64,000 nt of DNA from Sphingopyxis sp. H115 (GCF_001468465.1 NZ_LNSA01000019.1:28562-92561), one strand, 5' to 3'. Counted from the first letter of the stretch, positions 26,347 to 35,824 are shown. Program-made: numbers and translations. Notes: generated by a model not told the origin, from the sequence alone.

Positions 26347-26351
26347 ACGCG

Positions 26352-27008
26352 ATGAAAAAGGCCGATATTTTTGAATTCTATCGCCGTCTTGCCGAGCTGA
26401 ACCCAAGCCCCGAGACCGAGCTGGAATATGGCAATGTCTATCAATTGCTCGTCGCGGTCGTGCTGTCGGCGCAGGCGACCGACGTCGGGGTGAACAAGGC
26501 GACGCGGGCGCTGTTTCAGGGCGTGAAGACTCCACGGCAAATGGTCGATCTCGGCGAAGACGGGCTCAAGCAGCACATCAAGACCATCGGCCTGTTCAAC
26601 GCCAAGGCGAAAAATGTCATCGCGCTCAGCGAAATCCTCATCCGCGACCATGGCGGCGAGGTTCCCGCCGACCGCGACACGCTCGTGGAACTTCCGGGCG
26701 TCGGGCGCAAGACCGCCAATGTCGTGATGAACTGCGCCTTCGGCGCGGAGACCTTTGCGGTCGATACGCATATCTTCCGCGTCGGCAACCGCACCGGCCT
26801 TGCGCCCGGGAAGACGGTGCTCGCGGTCGAAAAGAAGCTGGACAAGGAAACCCCCGCGCCCTTCCGCGTCGGCGCGCACCATTGGCTGATCCTCCACGGC
26901 CGTTACATCTGCAAGGCGCGTACGCCCGAATGCTGGCGCTGCCCGGTTGTGGATCTTTGCCGCTACAAACCCAAGACGACGGCGCCGAAAGCCAAAAAAG
27001 TGGCGTGA
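26352..27008 (+). CDS. nth: endonuclease III
   Basis: Base-excision repair DNA glycosylase/AP lyase for oxidised pyrimidines, 218 residues. It has the helix-hairpin-helix LPGVGRKTA with catalytic Lys (about 120), catalytic Asp in VDTHIFRV (about 138) and a C-x6-C-x2-C-x5-C [4Fe-4S] site near the C-terminus, followed by a Lys-rich tail. The 5-base gap after dapB suggests co-transcription, a pairing seen in related genomes. Confidence 0.96.
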   Translation: MKKADIFEFYRRLAELNPSPETELEYGNVYQLLVAVVLSAQATDVGVNKATRALFQGVKTPRQMVDLGEDGLKQHIKTIGLFNAKAKNVIALSEILIRDHGGEVPADRDTLVELPGVGRKTANVVMNCAFGAETFAVDTHIFRVGNRTGLAPGKTVLAVEKKLDKETPAPFRVGAHHWLILHGRYICKARTPECWRCPVVDLCRYKPKTTAPKAKKVA

Positions 27009-27057
27009 CGGAGATGGCGGCTTCCGACCGCTGGCGGTCGAACAATATCTGCTGGCA

Positions 27058-27450
27058 CTACCCCCGTGCGTCGAATGCCATGCGCGCCCGTGCTACCCTC
27101 TCCAGATTGGCCTCCGCCCACACCCACACGCCGCAAAAGGCTTCGCCCAAACTGTGCCCGAGGTCGGTCAGGCAATATTCGACCTTCGGCGGGACGACCG
27201 GGTGAACCGTGCGCACCACCAGCCCGTCGCGCTCCATCGCGCGCAACGTCTGCGTCAGCATCTTTTGGCTGATGCCGGGCACGCGGCGCGACAGTTCGGT
27301 GAAGCGGCAGGTTCCATGATCCTCGAGTTCCTCGAGAACGAGTAGGGTCCATTTGTCCGCGACTCGGCCGATGAGTTCGTTGACGAGCGTTTCGACGCGC
27401 GGATCAACCGGCGCGTGCGGATCATAGGCAATTTTTTCGGACGTAGGCAT
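27058..27450 (-). CDS. HxlR family transcriptional regulator
   Basis: A 130-residue winged-helix regulator. The HxlR core runs from about 25 to 115 (KWTLLVLEELED...FTELSRRVPGISQKMLTQTLRAMERDGLVVR). It has few cysteines, so a thiol-switch mechanism like YodB is not assured. It is divergent from an SDR gene, the typical arrangement in which HxlR represses an adjacent oxidoreductase. Confidence 0.93.
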   Translation of the reverse strand: MPTSEKIAYDPHAPVDPRVETLVNELIGRVADKWTLLVLEELEDHGTCRFTELSRRVPGISQKMLTQTLRAMERDGLVVRTVHPVVPPKVEYCLTDLGHSLGEAFCGVWVWAEANLERVARARMAFDARG

Positions 27451-27476
27451 CGCGGAAATTCCAAATCTCTCTTTTT

Positions 27477-27501
27477 GGTAACTATGGCACTTTCAGGTGC
27501 C
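27477..27501. promoter_or_regulatory. candidate HxlR operator
   Basis: GGTAACTAT followed by the dyad GGCAC-TTTCAG-GTGCC (27486-27501) lies midway between the divergent hxlR-type and SDR genes. The region is AT-rich compared with its surroundings, as expected for overlapping promoters. Confidence 0.45.
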
Positions 27502-27564
27502 TTCTTTCTTTTGGAGAGTATAGGGATATCTAGGCCCTCTCACCACCCCAAGAGGAGACAATCC

Positions 27565-28308
27565 ATGAAAACCACGGGCAACACCATTCTTGTCACCGGC
27601 GGCGGGTCGGGCATCGGGCTCGCGCTGGCGCAGCGCTGGCACGACGCGGGCAACACAGTCATCGTCACCGGGCGCAATGCCGCGAAGCTGGAAGCGGCGA
27701 TCGCCGGACGGGCGAACATGTCGGCGATGGCGCTCGACGTCACCGACGCCGACGCCATCGCGACTTTCGCGAAAGAAATTGTCGCGAAGTTCCCCGACCT
27801 CAATGTGCTGGTCAACAACGCCGGCATCATGGCCGCCGAGGATGCCAGTGCAAAACGCGACCTGTCGCATGCCGAGGCGACTGTGATCACCAACATCCTC
27901 GGCCCGATCCGGCTGACTGACGCGCTGGTCGGCCATCTCGCGGCGCAGGACGGCGCGGCGATCGTCAATGTGACGTCGGGGCTGGCCTTCGTTCCTTTCC
28001 CCAAGGCGCCGACCTATTCGGCGACGAAGGCGGCGATGCACAGCTATTCGGTTGCGCTGCGCATCCAGCTCGAGGGCAAGGTCGAAGTGATCGAGCTGGC
28101 GCCGCCTGCGGTGCGCACTGATCTGACCCCCGGCCAGTCGACGCGCGAGGGCTATATGCCGCTGGACGATTTCGCCGACGAGGTGATGGCGCTGTTTGCG
28201 CAGACGCCGACGCCGGAGGAAATCCTCGTGCAGAATGTCCTGCCGCTGCGCAACGCCGAGGCAAATGGCACGGTGCCGCAGGTTCTGGCGATGCTGAAAT
28301 CGCTGTAA
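27565..28308 (+). CDS. SDR family oxidoreductase (DltE-like)
   Basis: A 247-residue short-chain dehydrogenase: TGGGSGIG cofactor motif near residue 11, NNAGIM, catalytic Ser in NVTSGLAF, and YSATK. Sequence style matches the DltE-like SDR subgroup often controlled by divergent HxlR repressors. Strong ribosome binding site AGAGGAGA before the ATG. Substrate unknown. Confidence 0.92.
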   Translation: MKTTGNTILVTGGGSGIGLALAQRWHDAGNTVIVTGRNAAKLEAAIAGRANMSAMALDVTDADAIATFAKEIVAKFPDLNVLVNNAGIMAAEDASAKRDLSHAEATVITNILGPIRLTDALVGHLAAQDGAAIVNVTSGLAFVPFPKAPTYSATKAAMHSYSVALRIQLEGKVEVIELAPPAVRTDLTPGQSTREGYMPLDDFADEVMALFAQTPTPEEILVQNVLPLRNAEANGTVPQVLAMLKSL

Positions 28309-28316
28309 AAGGTCCA

Positions 28317-28439
28317 ATCCTCCCTGTGGCGCAGCGATGGGAGGTGGCAGCGCGAAGCGCTGACGGAGGGGCTGTGACGCGGCCCCTCCCCCACCTCTTC
28401 GGGGCGGTCCCCCTCCCCTCGCTGCGCGACAGGGAGGAT
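28317..28439. repeat. intergenic element with terminal inverted repeats, family B (copy 1)
   Basis: A 123-bp element bounded by ATCCTCCCTGT and ACAGGGAGGAT. Its interior (GGAGGTGGCAGCGCGAAGCGCTGAC) matches the reverse complement of the element at 31602-31737, so the two are copies in opposite orientation. It lies in the gap between the SDR gene and rlmN, which holds no gene. Confidence 0.88.
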
Positions 28440-28490
28440 CAATGGCCGCAATTGCGCTTTTTGCCCTCTCCCACTATATGGCCGCGCATC

Positions 28491-29738
28491 ATGCAGATTC
28501 CCGGCCATATCGACCCCGTGACGACGGGCACCGTCCCGCTGCGCGGCGGCAACCGCATCGACCTTGTCGGGCTGACGCGCGATGCGATCGGCGGCGTGCT
28601 CGTCGAAGCCGGACTTGACGCGAAGGCGGCGAAGCTGCGCGCCAAGCAGATCTGGCACTGGATCTATCACCGCGGGGTCACCGATTTCGAGGCGATGACC
28701 GACATCGCCAAGACGATGCGCCCGTGGCTGACCGACCGCTTCATCATCGGCCGCCCGACCGTGCGCGAAGCGCAGGTGTCGAGCGACGGCACGCGCAAAT
28801 GGCTGCTCGCCGCTGCCGACGGCCAGGAATATGAGATGGTCTTCATCCCCGACGCCGATCGGGGAACGCTCTGTGTGTCGAGCCAGGTCGGCTGCACCCT
28901 CAACTGCCGTTTCTGCCACACCGGCACGATGCGCCTCGTGCGCAACCTGGGCGCGGGCGAGATCGTCGGTCAGGTGCTGCTCGCGCGCGACGCGCTCGGC
29001 GAATGGCCGAAGGGGACGATGGCTGGCTTCGGCGCCGATCCCGAGGACGAGGATTATGACGACGAGGCGGGGCATTATACCGCCGACGGCCGGATGCTTA
29101 CCAATATCGTGATGATGGGCATGGGCGAGCCGCTGTATAATTTCGACGAGGTCAAGGGCGCACTCAAGATCGTCATGGACGGCGACGGGCTGGCGCTGTC
29201 GAAGCGGCGGATCACTTTGTCGACCAGCGGCGTCGTGCCGATGATGGCGCGCGCCGGCGACGAGATCGGGGTCAACCTTGCCGTCTCGCTGCACGCGGTG
29301 AACAAGGAAATCCGCGACGAGATCGTGCCGCTCAACCGCAAATATGGCATCGAGGAATTGCTGCAGGCGTGCGCCGACTATCCGGGTGCGAACAATGCGC
29401 GGCGAATCACCTTCGAATATGTGATGCTGAAGGACAAGAATGACAGCGACGAGGATGCGCGCGAGCTCGTCCGGCTGATCAAGCAATATAAGCTGCCGGC
29501 GAAGGTCAATCTGATCCCGTTCAATCCCTGGCCGGGCGCGCCCTATGAATGCTCGACGCCCGAGCGGGTCAAGGCGTTCAGCAACCTGATTTTCAAGGCC
29601 GGCATTTCGGCGCCGGTGCGCACCCCGCGCGGGCGCGACATCATGGCGGCGTGCGGCCAATTGAAGAGCGCCGCAACCAAGCCGACGCGCGCCGAACTCG
29701 ACCGTATTGCCGAGGAAAAGCAGGCCGCGCTGGGCTGA
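28491..29738 (+). CDS. rlmN: dual-specificity 23S rRNA/tRNA adenine-C2 methyltransferase
   Basis: Radical-SAM enzyme that methylates A2503 of 23S rRNA and A37 of some tRNAs. 415 residues. It has the cluster motif CTLNCRFC (about 135-142), G-M-G-E-P-L, and the methyl-carrying cysteine in MAACGQL (about 388). An acidic insert (about 183-205, rich in Asp and Glu) follows the TMAGFGA segment, as in other sphingomonad RlmNs. The start is the ATG at 28491; the longer frame would translate the family B repeat. Confidence 0.95.
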   Translation: MQIPGHIDPVTTGTVPLRGGNRIDLVGLTRDAIGGVLVEAGLDAKAAKLRAKQIWHWIYHRGVTDFEAMTDIAKTMRPWLTDRFIIGRPTVREAQVSSDGTRKWLLAAADGQEYEMVFIPDADRGTLCVSSQVGCTLNCRFCHTGTMRLVRNLGAGEIVGQVLLARDALGEWPKGTMAGFGADPEDEDYDDEAGHYTADGRMLTNIVMMGMGEPLYNFDEVKGALKIVMDGDGLALSKRRITLSTSGVVPMMARAGDEIGVNLAVSLHAVNKEIRDEIVPLNRKYGIEELLQACADYPGANNARRITFEYVMLKDKNDSDEDARELVRLIKQYKLPAKVNLIPFNPWPGAPYECSTPERVKAFSNLIFKAGISAPVRTPRGRDIMAACGQLKSAATKPTRAELDRIAEEKQAALG

Positions 29739-29963
29739 GCGCCCTTCGCCCCCCGAATTTCGCGTCACGGAAACAATCGGAAATCTGCGGTTTCGCGGAA
29801 GGGATCCCGCATAGCTATTCTATACTGTGTGGTAAAAATAACACAGGTAAGAAAATTGTCACATTCTGAACGATCCATTCATTGAAGCGACAGGCGTCGA
29901 CGCCATTTAGGGGCCGGGCCGCGACCCAAAGGGCGTGGTCCGTTTTGAATGAAGGAACGAAAA

Positions 29964-30422
29964 ATGAAAAAATTCGCAGTTGCAGCCGCTCTCCTCTCCG
30001 CCGTCGTCGCAACCCCCGCCCTCGCCGCCCCTGCTGGCGAAGGCCGCGTGGAAGTTCGCGGCGGCCTGATCACCGGCAACGGCCAGGACGAAGCCACGCT
30101 CGGCGCCGCCGCCGGTTATGACTTCGACCTCGGCAGCTCGACGTTCGTCGGTGCCGAAATCGCTGGCGACAAGGTCCTCGTCGACGGCGCGAACGTCCAG
30201 TTCTCGGCCGGCGGCCGCGCGGGCGCCAAGATCGGCGCCAACGGCAAGCTCTATGCCACCGGCGGCTACACCTTCGGCGACGTCGACGATCCCTATGTCG
30301 GTGCCGGTTACCAGCACAAGCTGGGCCAGAACCTCTATGCCAAGGGCGAATATCGCCACCAGTTCATCGACAATTTCGGCGACTTCGACACCTTCGTCGT
30401 CGGCGTCGGCTTCGCTTTCTGA
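29964..30422 (+). CDS. small outer-membrane beta-barrel protein
   Basis: A 152-residue exported protein with a signal peptide (about 1-23, ending ALA) and alternating beta-strand pattern ending in an aromatic C-terminus (VGVGFAF), the hallmark of outer-membrane barrels. Eight strands are plausible, as in OmpA/OmpX-sized porin-family proteins. The ATG at 29964 is used because AAGGAACG precedes it. The 225-base leader (29739-29963) is AT-rich near 29816-29870 and probably holds a strong promoter; no other feature was recognised in it. Confidence 0.85.
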   Translation: MKKFAVAAALLSAVVATPALAAPAGEGRVEVRGGLITGNGQDEATLGAAAGYDFDLGSSTFVGAEIAGDKVLVDGANVQFSAGGRAGAKIGANGKLYATGGYTFGDVDDPYVGAGYQHKLGQNLYAKGEYRHQFIDNFGDFDTFVVGVGFAF

Positions 30423-30446
30423 TCTTTCGGTCAGTGACGAAACAGG

Positions 30447-30476
30447 AAGGGGCGGCCGGTTGGTCGCCCCTTTTTT
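30447..30476 (+). terminator. rho-independent terminator
   Basis: Stem AAGGGGCG / CGCCCCTT (8 bp, extended by weaker pairs around a GGTT loop) overlaps the start of a six-T run. It lies 25 bases after the barrel-protein stop. Confidence 0.88.
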
Positions 30477-30556
30477 GCTCCATAGTGACCCAAGATGCGC
30501 AACTTCGAGTTGCCCGCCGGAAGCGGTTTTGCGACAAAGCGCCATGCGCATGCCCA

Positions 30557-31225
30557 ATGCCATTTTTTGCCGGACTTTGCGTCCTTCTGGCAGCGTGCGG
30601 TCCGGACAAGCCCGTGTCCGACAACAGGCCCAAGCTTTGCCAAACAACTACATTTTGTGCCGTCCCTGCCCCGCCTCCGGAAAATCTACAAATCGCAGAG
30701 CGCGCAGAAGAGCCGGGTCGCCCGATCCGCTCCCAGCTCGCAGCCGATTTTGGCGAAGCGCGCATCCTGTTCCGCGTCGGTCCCAAAGGCGAAAACGAAT
30801 GGACCGATAGAAAGGGCGTACGACACCGGGGTCTCAGGCTGTACTTCGCGACGAGACTGGCCAGACCGGATGTCGGCAGTATCTGGGTCGTCTTCGACCA
30901 TGCAACCGTTGACGCGCCCGAGACGCAGATACTGGTCCGCGACCTTGATCGCCGCAAGATTCGAGTGATCGTTGATGGCCGGACAGAAGGGAACAGGGGT
31001 CTGGCCTTTGTCGCCTATCGTATCGCGGTCGTCGACAGCACAACCGGCATCGGTCCGACATTCTTGTCGAGGGACGGTCAGCAACCCTATATTCGGTACG
31101 AATATAATTCGGACTACGTGCGGAAAGACTGGGAACAGATGATCACATCGAGTTGCGGCGGCGGCCCTCTGACCGCCACTCCGCGAGCTTGGACCTTGGA
31201 ACGCGAGCGCCTGTGCGCACCCTGA
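30557..31225 (+). CDS. hypothetical lipoprotein
   Basis: A 222-residue protein of unknown function. The ATG at 30557 gives a signal peptide with lipobox LLAAC (about residue 13); upstream extension runs through the preceding terminator. The mature part has five further cysteines and no motif I recognise. Codon use is less GC-biased than its neighbours, suggesting relatively recent acquisition or weak expression. It stands between two unrelated units. Confidence 0.6.
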   Translation: MPFFAGLCVLLAACGPDKPVSDNRPKLCQTTTFCAVPAPPPENLQIAERAEEPGRPIRSQLAADFGEARILFRVGPKGENEWTDRKGVRHRGLRLYFATRLARPDVGSIWVVFDHATVDAPETQILVRDLDRRKIRVIVDGRTEGNRGLAFVAYRIAVVDSTTGIGPTFLSRDGQQPYIRYEYNSDYVRKDWEQMITSSCGGGPLTATPRAWTLERERLCAP

Positions 31226-31271
31226 CCAGTTTTGATTTGCACCGCGGATACGGCCCGGGCACGACGCGCCG

Positions 31272-31595
31272 ATGACCGCCTTTGCCTACATAGCCGCCGC
31301 GCTCGCCGAAATCGCGGGTTGCTTCGCCTTCTGGGCGTGGCTGCGGCTCGACAAGCCGGTGTGGTGGCTCGTCCCCGGCGTAGCGTCGCTGGCGCTGTTC
31401 GCGTACCTGCTCACGTTGGTCGATGCCGAACATGCGGGGCGGACCTATGCCGCTTACGGCGGGGTCTATATTGTCGCGGCCTTGCTGTGGCTGTGGGCGG
31501 TCGAGGGCGCGAAGCCCGACCGCTGGGACCTGATCGGCGCCGCGGTATGCCTGGGCGGCGCGGCGATCATCTTGTTCGGGCCGCGGGGGAGCTAG
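31272..31595 (+). CDS. YnfA family (UPF0060) membrane protein
   Basis: A 107-residue four-helix inner-membrane protein with the family's E-I-x-G-C-F-x-x-W near the N-terminus, [10 protein letters not shown] in the third segment and a final helix before GPRG. The fold resembles small multidrug-resistance transporters; a transport role is inferred, substrate unknown. Confidence 0.92.
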   Translation: MTAFAYIAAALAEIAGCFAFWAWLRLDKPVWWLVPGVASLALFAYLLTLVDAEHAGRTYAAYGGVYIVAALLWLWAVEGAKPDRWDLIGAAVCLGGAAIILFGPRGS

Positions 31596-31601
31596 GTTTC
31601 G

Positions 31602-31737
31602 ATCCTCCCTGTCGCCTAGCAATGGGGAGGAGGACCGCTTGCGAAGCAAGGGGTGGAGGGGCGACAACGTCAGCGCCAAAGCCCTTCGGTCAGCGCTTCG
31701 CGCTGCCACCTCCCCATGGCTTCGCCACAGGGAGGAT
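31602..31737. repeat. intergenic element with terminal inverted repeats, family B (copy 2)
   Basis: A 136-bp element with termini ATCCTCCCTGT / ACAGGGAGGAT, inverted relative to the copy at 28317-28439. The shared interior of about 50 bases includes the GCAGCGCGAAGCGCTGAC palindrome. It fills the gap between ynfA and the arylesterase gene. Confidence 0.88.
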
Positions 31738-31741
31738 CATT

Positions 31742-32455
31742 TTACCCGGCATTCGGCAGCGCCTGTTCGACGAGCGGCGCCAGCCCCTCGGCCACGACCT
31801 TCACGCCCTTCGCATTGGGATGGAGATTGTCGCCGAGCATCAGCGCCTTGTCGGTGACGACATTATCGAGGATGAAGGGATAGAAACTCACCGCATATTT
31901 CGACGCGAGTTCGGGATAGATGGGGTTGAACTTGTTCGCATAGTCGCTGCCGAGGTTCGGCGCCGCCATCATGCCGGTCAGCAGCACCGGGATTTCGCGC
32001 TTCTTCAGTTCAGCGAGCATCGCGTCGAGGTTGGCGCGCGTCTGGTCGGGGCCGATGCCGCGCAGCATGTCGTTGCCGCCCAGCCCGAGCAGCACCAGCG
32101 CCGGCTTCACCTTGGCATTGTCGAGCACATAGGTCAGTCGCTGACGCCCCGCCGCGGTCGTGTCGCCCGAAACGCCGGCATTCTGGACGCGCGCGACGAC
32201 GCCGTCGTCGGCAAGCGCGGCTTGCAACTGCGGCGCGAGACCTTCCTTCGGACCAAGCTGGTAACCGGCGTAGAGGCTATCGCCGAAAGCGATGACGAGC
32301 GGCGCGTCGGCGGGGAGCGCCGCCGTCTTGGGCGCAGCCGCCTTGTCGTTTGTCGAGGCGGGTGGCGCCTCCGCCGACCCGCATGCGGCGAGCGGTTGGC
32401 AAAGCGCGATTGCGCAACCATATATCGCATAAGAGCGCCATCCGGCCGTTCTCAT
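31742..32455 (-). CDS. SGNH/GDSL arylesterase (TesA-like)
   Basis: A 237-residue secreted or lipid-anchored esterase: signal peptide with lipobox LAAC (about 25), then the SGNH blocks GDSLYAGY (block I Ser), GLGGND (block III) and D-N-L-H-P (block V Asp/His). TesA-type enzymes hydrolyse thioesters and short acyl esters in the periplasm. It is divergent from an ABC ATPase/permease pair with only 17 bases between starts, the same grouping as tesA-ybbA-ybbP in E. coli. Confidence 0.92.
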   Translation of the reverse strand: MRTAGWRSYAIYGCAIALCQPLAACGSAEAPPASTNDKAAAPKTAALPADAPLVIAFGDSLYAGYQLGPKEGLAPQLQAALADDGVVARVQNAGVSGDTTAAGRQRLTYVLDNAKVKPALVLLGLGGNDMLRGIGPDQTRANLDAMLAELKKREIPVLLTGMMAAPNLGSDYANKFNPIYPELASKYAVSFYPFILDNVVTDKALMLGDNLHPNAKGVKVVAEGLAPLVEQALPNAG

Positions 32456-32472
32456 TTCAAAGGGTCCTCTCC

Positions 32473-33174
32473 TTGCCCGACGCCCAACGACAATCGCCCA
32501 ACGCGGCGATCGCCGCCCATAATGTGACGCTCACGCTTGGAAGCGACAAGGCCCCCGTCGAAATTTTGCGCGGCGTCGACCTCGAGGTCGAAGCCGGAAC
32601 CTCGGTCGCGCTGCTCGGCCCCTCGGGGTCGGGCAAAAGCTCGCTGATGGCGGTACTCGCCGGGCTCGAACGCGCCAACGGCGGCAGCATCAACGTCGCG
32701 GGGCTCGACTTTGCGACGATGGACGAAGACGATCTGGCGCGCGCAAGGCGCGGTCGCATCGGCATCGTGCTCCAGGCCTTTCACCTGCTCCCTACGATGA
32801 CCGCGCTCGAAAATGTCGCCGTACCGCTCGAACTCGCCGGAATCGCCGATCCGTTCGGCCGCGCCGCCGCCGAACTCGAAGCCGTCGGGCTCGGGCATCG
32901 GCTCACCCACTATCCCGCGCAGCTTTCGGGCGGCGAGCAGCAGCGCGTCGCGATCGCGCGCGCAATGGCCAGCTCGCCCGCGATCATCTTCGCCGACGAA
33001 CCGACGGGCAATCTCGACACCGCGACCGGCCAGTCGATTATCGAGCTGATCTTCGCACGCCGCGCCGCGCTCGGCGCCACGCTGCTGATCATCACCCACG
33101 ACCCCGAACTCGCCGAGCATTGCGACCGCGTCGTCGTGATGCACGATGGCCGGATTGAGGAACGGGCGGCGTGA
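32473..33174 (+). CDS. ABC transporter ATP-binding protein (YbbA-like)
   Basis: A 233-residue ATPase of the LolD/MacB/YbbA group: Walker [10 protein letters not shown], signature [14 protein letters not shown], Walker [10 protein letters not shown]-loop THD. The start is taken as TTG at 32473 with AAAGGG nine bases upstream; no ATG is compatible with the conserved N-terminus. It pairs with the FtsX-type permease downstream and the divergent esterase. YbbAP-type transporters are proposed to extract lipophilic molecules from the inner membrane. Confidence 0.9.
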   Translation: MPDAQRQSPNAAIAAHNVTLTLGSDKAPVEILRGVDLEVEAGTSVALLGPSGSGKSSLMAVLAGLERANGGSINVAGLDFATMDEDDLARARRGRIGIVLQAFHLLPTMTALENVAVPLELAGIADPFGRAAAELEAVGLGHRLTHYPAQLSGGEQQRVAIARAMASSPAIIFADEPTGNLDTATGQSIIELIFARRAALGATLLIITHDPELAEHCDRVVVMHDGRIEERAA

Positions 33175-33186
33175 CCTCTTTCCTAA

Positions 33187-33270
33187 TCCGTTCGCATCGA
33201 GCGAAGTCGAGATGCCCCTCAGCCTTGCTCTATGCCGATGGGTGTCCCGACTTCGCTCGACACGAACGGA
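33187..33270. repeat. intergenic inverted repeat, family E
   Basis: The arms TCCGTTCGCATCGAGCGAAG... (33187-33217) and its near complement (33240-33270) match at about 24 of 31 positions. The core TCGAGCGAAGTCGAGA is a motif often repeated in sphingomonad genomes. It lies between the ATPase and permease genes of one transporter and would be part of their mRNA. Confidence 0.8.
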
Positions 33271-33289
33271 CTAAAAGGAACCATAGCTG

Positions 33290-35791
33290 ATGCTGCCGCT
33301 CGGCACGCTCTGGCGGATCGCGCGACGCGACCTTGCGACGCGGATTCGCGGACTGCGTCTCCTCGCCGTTTGCCTGTTCCTCGGCGTCGCGACGCTCGCG
33401 GCGATCGGCAGCCTGACCCGCGGCATCACCTCCGAGCTGGAGGTGCGCGGGCAGACGATCCTCGGCGGCGATATCGAATTCAGCCTGCCGCAGCGCGAAG
33501 CGACAGCGGAAGAAATGGCGGGCTTTCGCCGCGTCGGCACGCCGTCCTCGACGGTCCGGCTGCGCGCGATGGCGAACGATCCCGACGGCGAGGCTTTGCT
33601 GTCCGAGCTCAAGGCGGTCGATGGCGCCTATCCGCTTTATGGCACGATGCGGCTCGAGAGCGGCGCGCGCCAAGGCCCGCCGCCCCCGGGCGCGATCTGG
33701 ATCGGCAAGGACCTCGCTTCGCGGCTCGACCTGAAGGTCGGCGGCGGCGTGAAGTTCGGCGAAAAGACCTTCCGGATCGACGGCATCATCGCCGAGGAAC
33801 CCGACCGACTGGGCGAAGGCTTCACGCTCGGCCCGGTCGCAATCATCGGCCTGGCCGACCTGCCCGCGACGCAGCTGATCCAGCCCGGCAGCCTCTACGA
33901 AAGCAAATATCGCGTCCGCCTGCCGGGGGATGCGAACCCCGAATCGGTCGGCAAGGCGCTGACCGCGGAATTTCCCGACGCGGGCTGGGACATCACCGAC
34001 AGCAGCAACGGCGCCCCCGGAACGCGGCGCTTCATCGAACGCATGGGACAATTCCTGTCGCTTGTCGGGCTGGCGGCGCTGGTGATCGCCGGGATCGGCG
34101 TCGGCAATGGCGTCGCGAGTTACCTTGCGGGCAAGCGCCCCGGCCTTGCGACGCTGAAGGTGCTCGGCGCCGACAGCGGCACCGTCGCCCGCATTTATGG
34201 GTTGCAGATCCTGGCGGTCGCGGCAGTGTCGATTATCGCCGGGCTGATCGTGGGAGCGCTCGCCCCCGCGCTCATCGGCTGGATCGCGGGCGACGTGCTG
34301 CCGGTCAAGCCCGGCGTCGCCATCTATCCGCTGCCGCTCGCCGTCAGCGCGGCCTATGGCCTGCTCATCGCGATCGCCTTTGCCCTGCCTCCGCTCGCGG
34401 CGACACGCCATGTTCCCGCCGCCGGCCTCTACCGCGCAACGGTCAGCGGCGCGGCGCGGGTCGACCGGCAGACCATGATCGCGGTTGCCGCGGCGCTCGC
34501 GGCAATCATCGCGCTGGCGGTCGGCACGGCGCGCGAGCCGCTCTTCGCGCTCGGCTTCATTGGCGCGGCGATCGGGCTGCTGCTCATCCTCGTCGGGCTT
34601 GGCTGGCTGGTGCGCCGCACCGCGAGCCGCCTTCCGCGGCCCAAACGTCCCTTGTTCCGCCTCGCGCTCGCGAATCTCCACCGTCCCGGCGCGGCGACGG
34701 GCGCGCTCGTCGTCGCGCTCGGCCTCGGCCTGACGCTGTTCGTGACGCTCGCGGCGATCCAGACGAGCATCACCTCTGAAATCCGCTCGACTGTGCCGCA
34801 GCGCGCGCCGAGCTTCTTCGTGCTCGACGTGCCGCGCGGAGACGCCGCGCGCTTTCGCACGATGGTAACAAACGCCGATGCAAGGGCCGAGATCAACATG
34901 ATCCCCGCGCTGCGCGGCAGCATCACCGAATTTGCGGGCCAGCGCGTCGACGAACTCGCCGAGTTGCCCGAAGGCGCATGGGTGCTGCGCGGCGACCGCG
35001 GGCTGACCTATAGCCCTGTGCTTCCCAACGGCAGCGAACTGGTCGGGGGCCAATGGTGGCAGGCCGATTACAAGGGACCACCGCTGGTCAGCGTCGAGCA
35101 GGAGGTCGCGACTTCGCTCGGGCTGAAACTCGGCGATACGCTGTCGGTCAATGTGCTGGGGGTCGAGGTGCAGGCAAAGGTCGCCTCGTTCCGCACCGTC
35201 AACTGGGACAATTTCGGGCTGAACTATGTTCTCGTCTTCTCGCCCGGCACCTTCGACGCGGCGCCGCACAATATGGTCGCTACAGTCGCGGTGGGGCCCG
35301 AGGCCGAAACCGCTCTGTCGCGCAGCATCCCGCGCGCCTTCCCCTCGGCGTCGCTGATCGCGGTGCGCGATGTCGTGTCGCAGGTCACGACCCTGCTCAC
35401 CCAGATGAGCCAGGCGATCGCCGCTGCCGCGAGCATCGCGATCCTCGCCGGCATCGCGGTCCTGATCGGCGCCATCGCCGCGAGCCGCGAACGGCGCGTC
35501 TATGACAGCGTGATCCTGAAGCTGCTCGGCGCGACGCGCGGCCAGATATTGGGCGCGCAGGGAATGGAATATGCAGTGCTGGCCGCCATTCTCGCGGTGC
35601 TGGCGCTCGGGCTGGGGCTTGCCGGCGCCTGGTATGTGGTGACGCAGCTGTTCGAGTTCGACTTCGCGCCCGATCCGCTGATCGTCGGGCTGACCTTGCT
35701 CGGCGGCGCGGGCCTGTCCTTCCTGATCGGCATCGCGGGAAGCTGGCCCTTGCTGTCGGCGAAACCCGCGCAGGCACTGCGCAGCCTCTAG
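33290..35791 (+). CDS. ABC transporter permease (YbbP-like, FtsX domains)
   Basis: An 833-residue membrane protein with about ten helices. An N-terminal helix (about 20-40) precedes a large periplasmic MacB-PCD-like domain and the first FtsX four-helix group (about 255-390). A central pair of helices (about 395-445), a second periplasmic domain and the final FtsX group (about 700-830) follow. It partners the ATPase immediately upstream. Its stop codon lies inside the terminator palindrome shared with the convergent TSUP gene. Confidence 0.92.
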   Translation: MLPLGTLWRIARRDLATRIRGLRLLAVCLFLGVATLAAIGSLTRGITSELEVRGQTILGGDIEFSLPQREATAEEMAGFRRVGTPSSTVRLRAMANDPDGEALLSELKAVDGAYPLYGTMRLESGARQGPPPPGAIWIGKDLASRLDLKVGGGVKFGEKTFRIDGIIAEEPDRLGEGFTLGPVAIIGLADLPATQLIQPGSLYESKYRVRLPGDANPESVGKALTAEFPDAGWDITDSSNGAPGTRRFIERMGQFLSLVGLAALVIAGIGVGNGVASYLAGKRPGLATLKVLGADSGTVARIYGLQILAVAAVSIIAGLIVGALAPALIGWIAGDVLPVKPGVAIYPLPLAVSAAYGLLIAIAFALPPLAATRHVPAAGLYRATVSGAARVDRQTMIAVAAALAAIIALAVGTAREPLFALGFIGAAIGLLLILVGLGWLVRRTASRLPRPKRPLFRLALANLHRPGAATGALVVALGLGLTLFVTLAAIQTSITSEIRSTVPQRAPSFFVLDVPRGDAARFRTMVTNADARAEINMIPALRGSITEFAGQRVDELAELPEGAWVLRGDRGLTYSPVLPNGSELVGGQWWQADYKGPPLVSVEQEVATSLGLKLGDTLSVNVLGVEVQAKVASFRTVNWDNFGLNYVLVFSPGTFDAAPHNMVATVAVGPEAETALSRSIPRAFPSASLIAVRDVVSQVTTLLTQMSQAIAAAASIAILAGIAVLIGAIAASRERRVYDSVILKLLGATRGQILGAQGMEYAVLAAILAVLALGLGLAGAWYVVTQLFEFDFAPDPLIVGLTLLGGAGLSFLIGIAGSWPLLSAKPAQALRSL

Positions 35792-35824
35792 AGGCTACCC
35801 TGAAGAGATCAGGGTAGCCTCTAG
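35788..35824. terminator. bidirectional palindrome holding both stop codons
   Basis: A perfect 16-bp stem CTAGAGGCTACCCTGA / TCAGGGTAGCCTCTAG has a 5-base AGAGA loop. The TAG of the ybbP-like gene (35789-35791) and the TAG of the convergent TSUP gene (35821-35823, minus) both lie in the arms. There is no T-run, so its role as a terminator or as an mRNA 3'-end stabiliser is inferred. Confidence 0.65.

Noticed and set aside
33230..35269. 679-codon frame on the minus strand
   Set aside because: Antisense to the ybbP-like permease; Arg/Ala/Asp-rich shadow typical of high-GC coding DNA.
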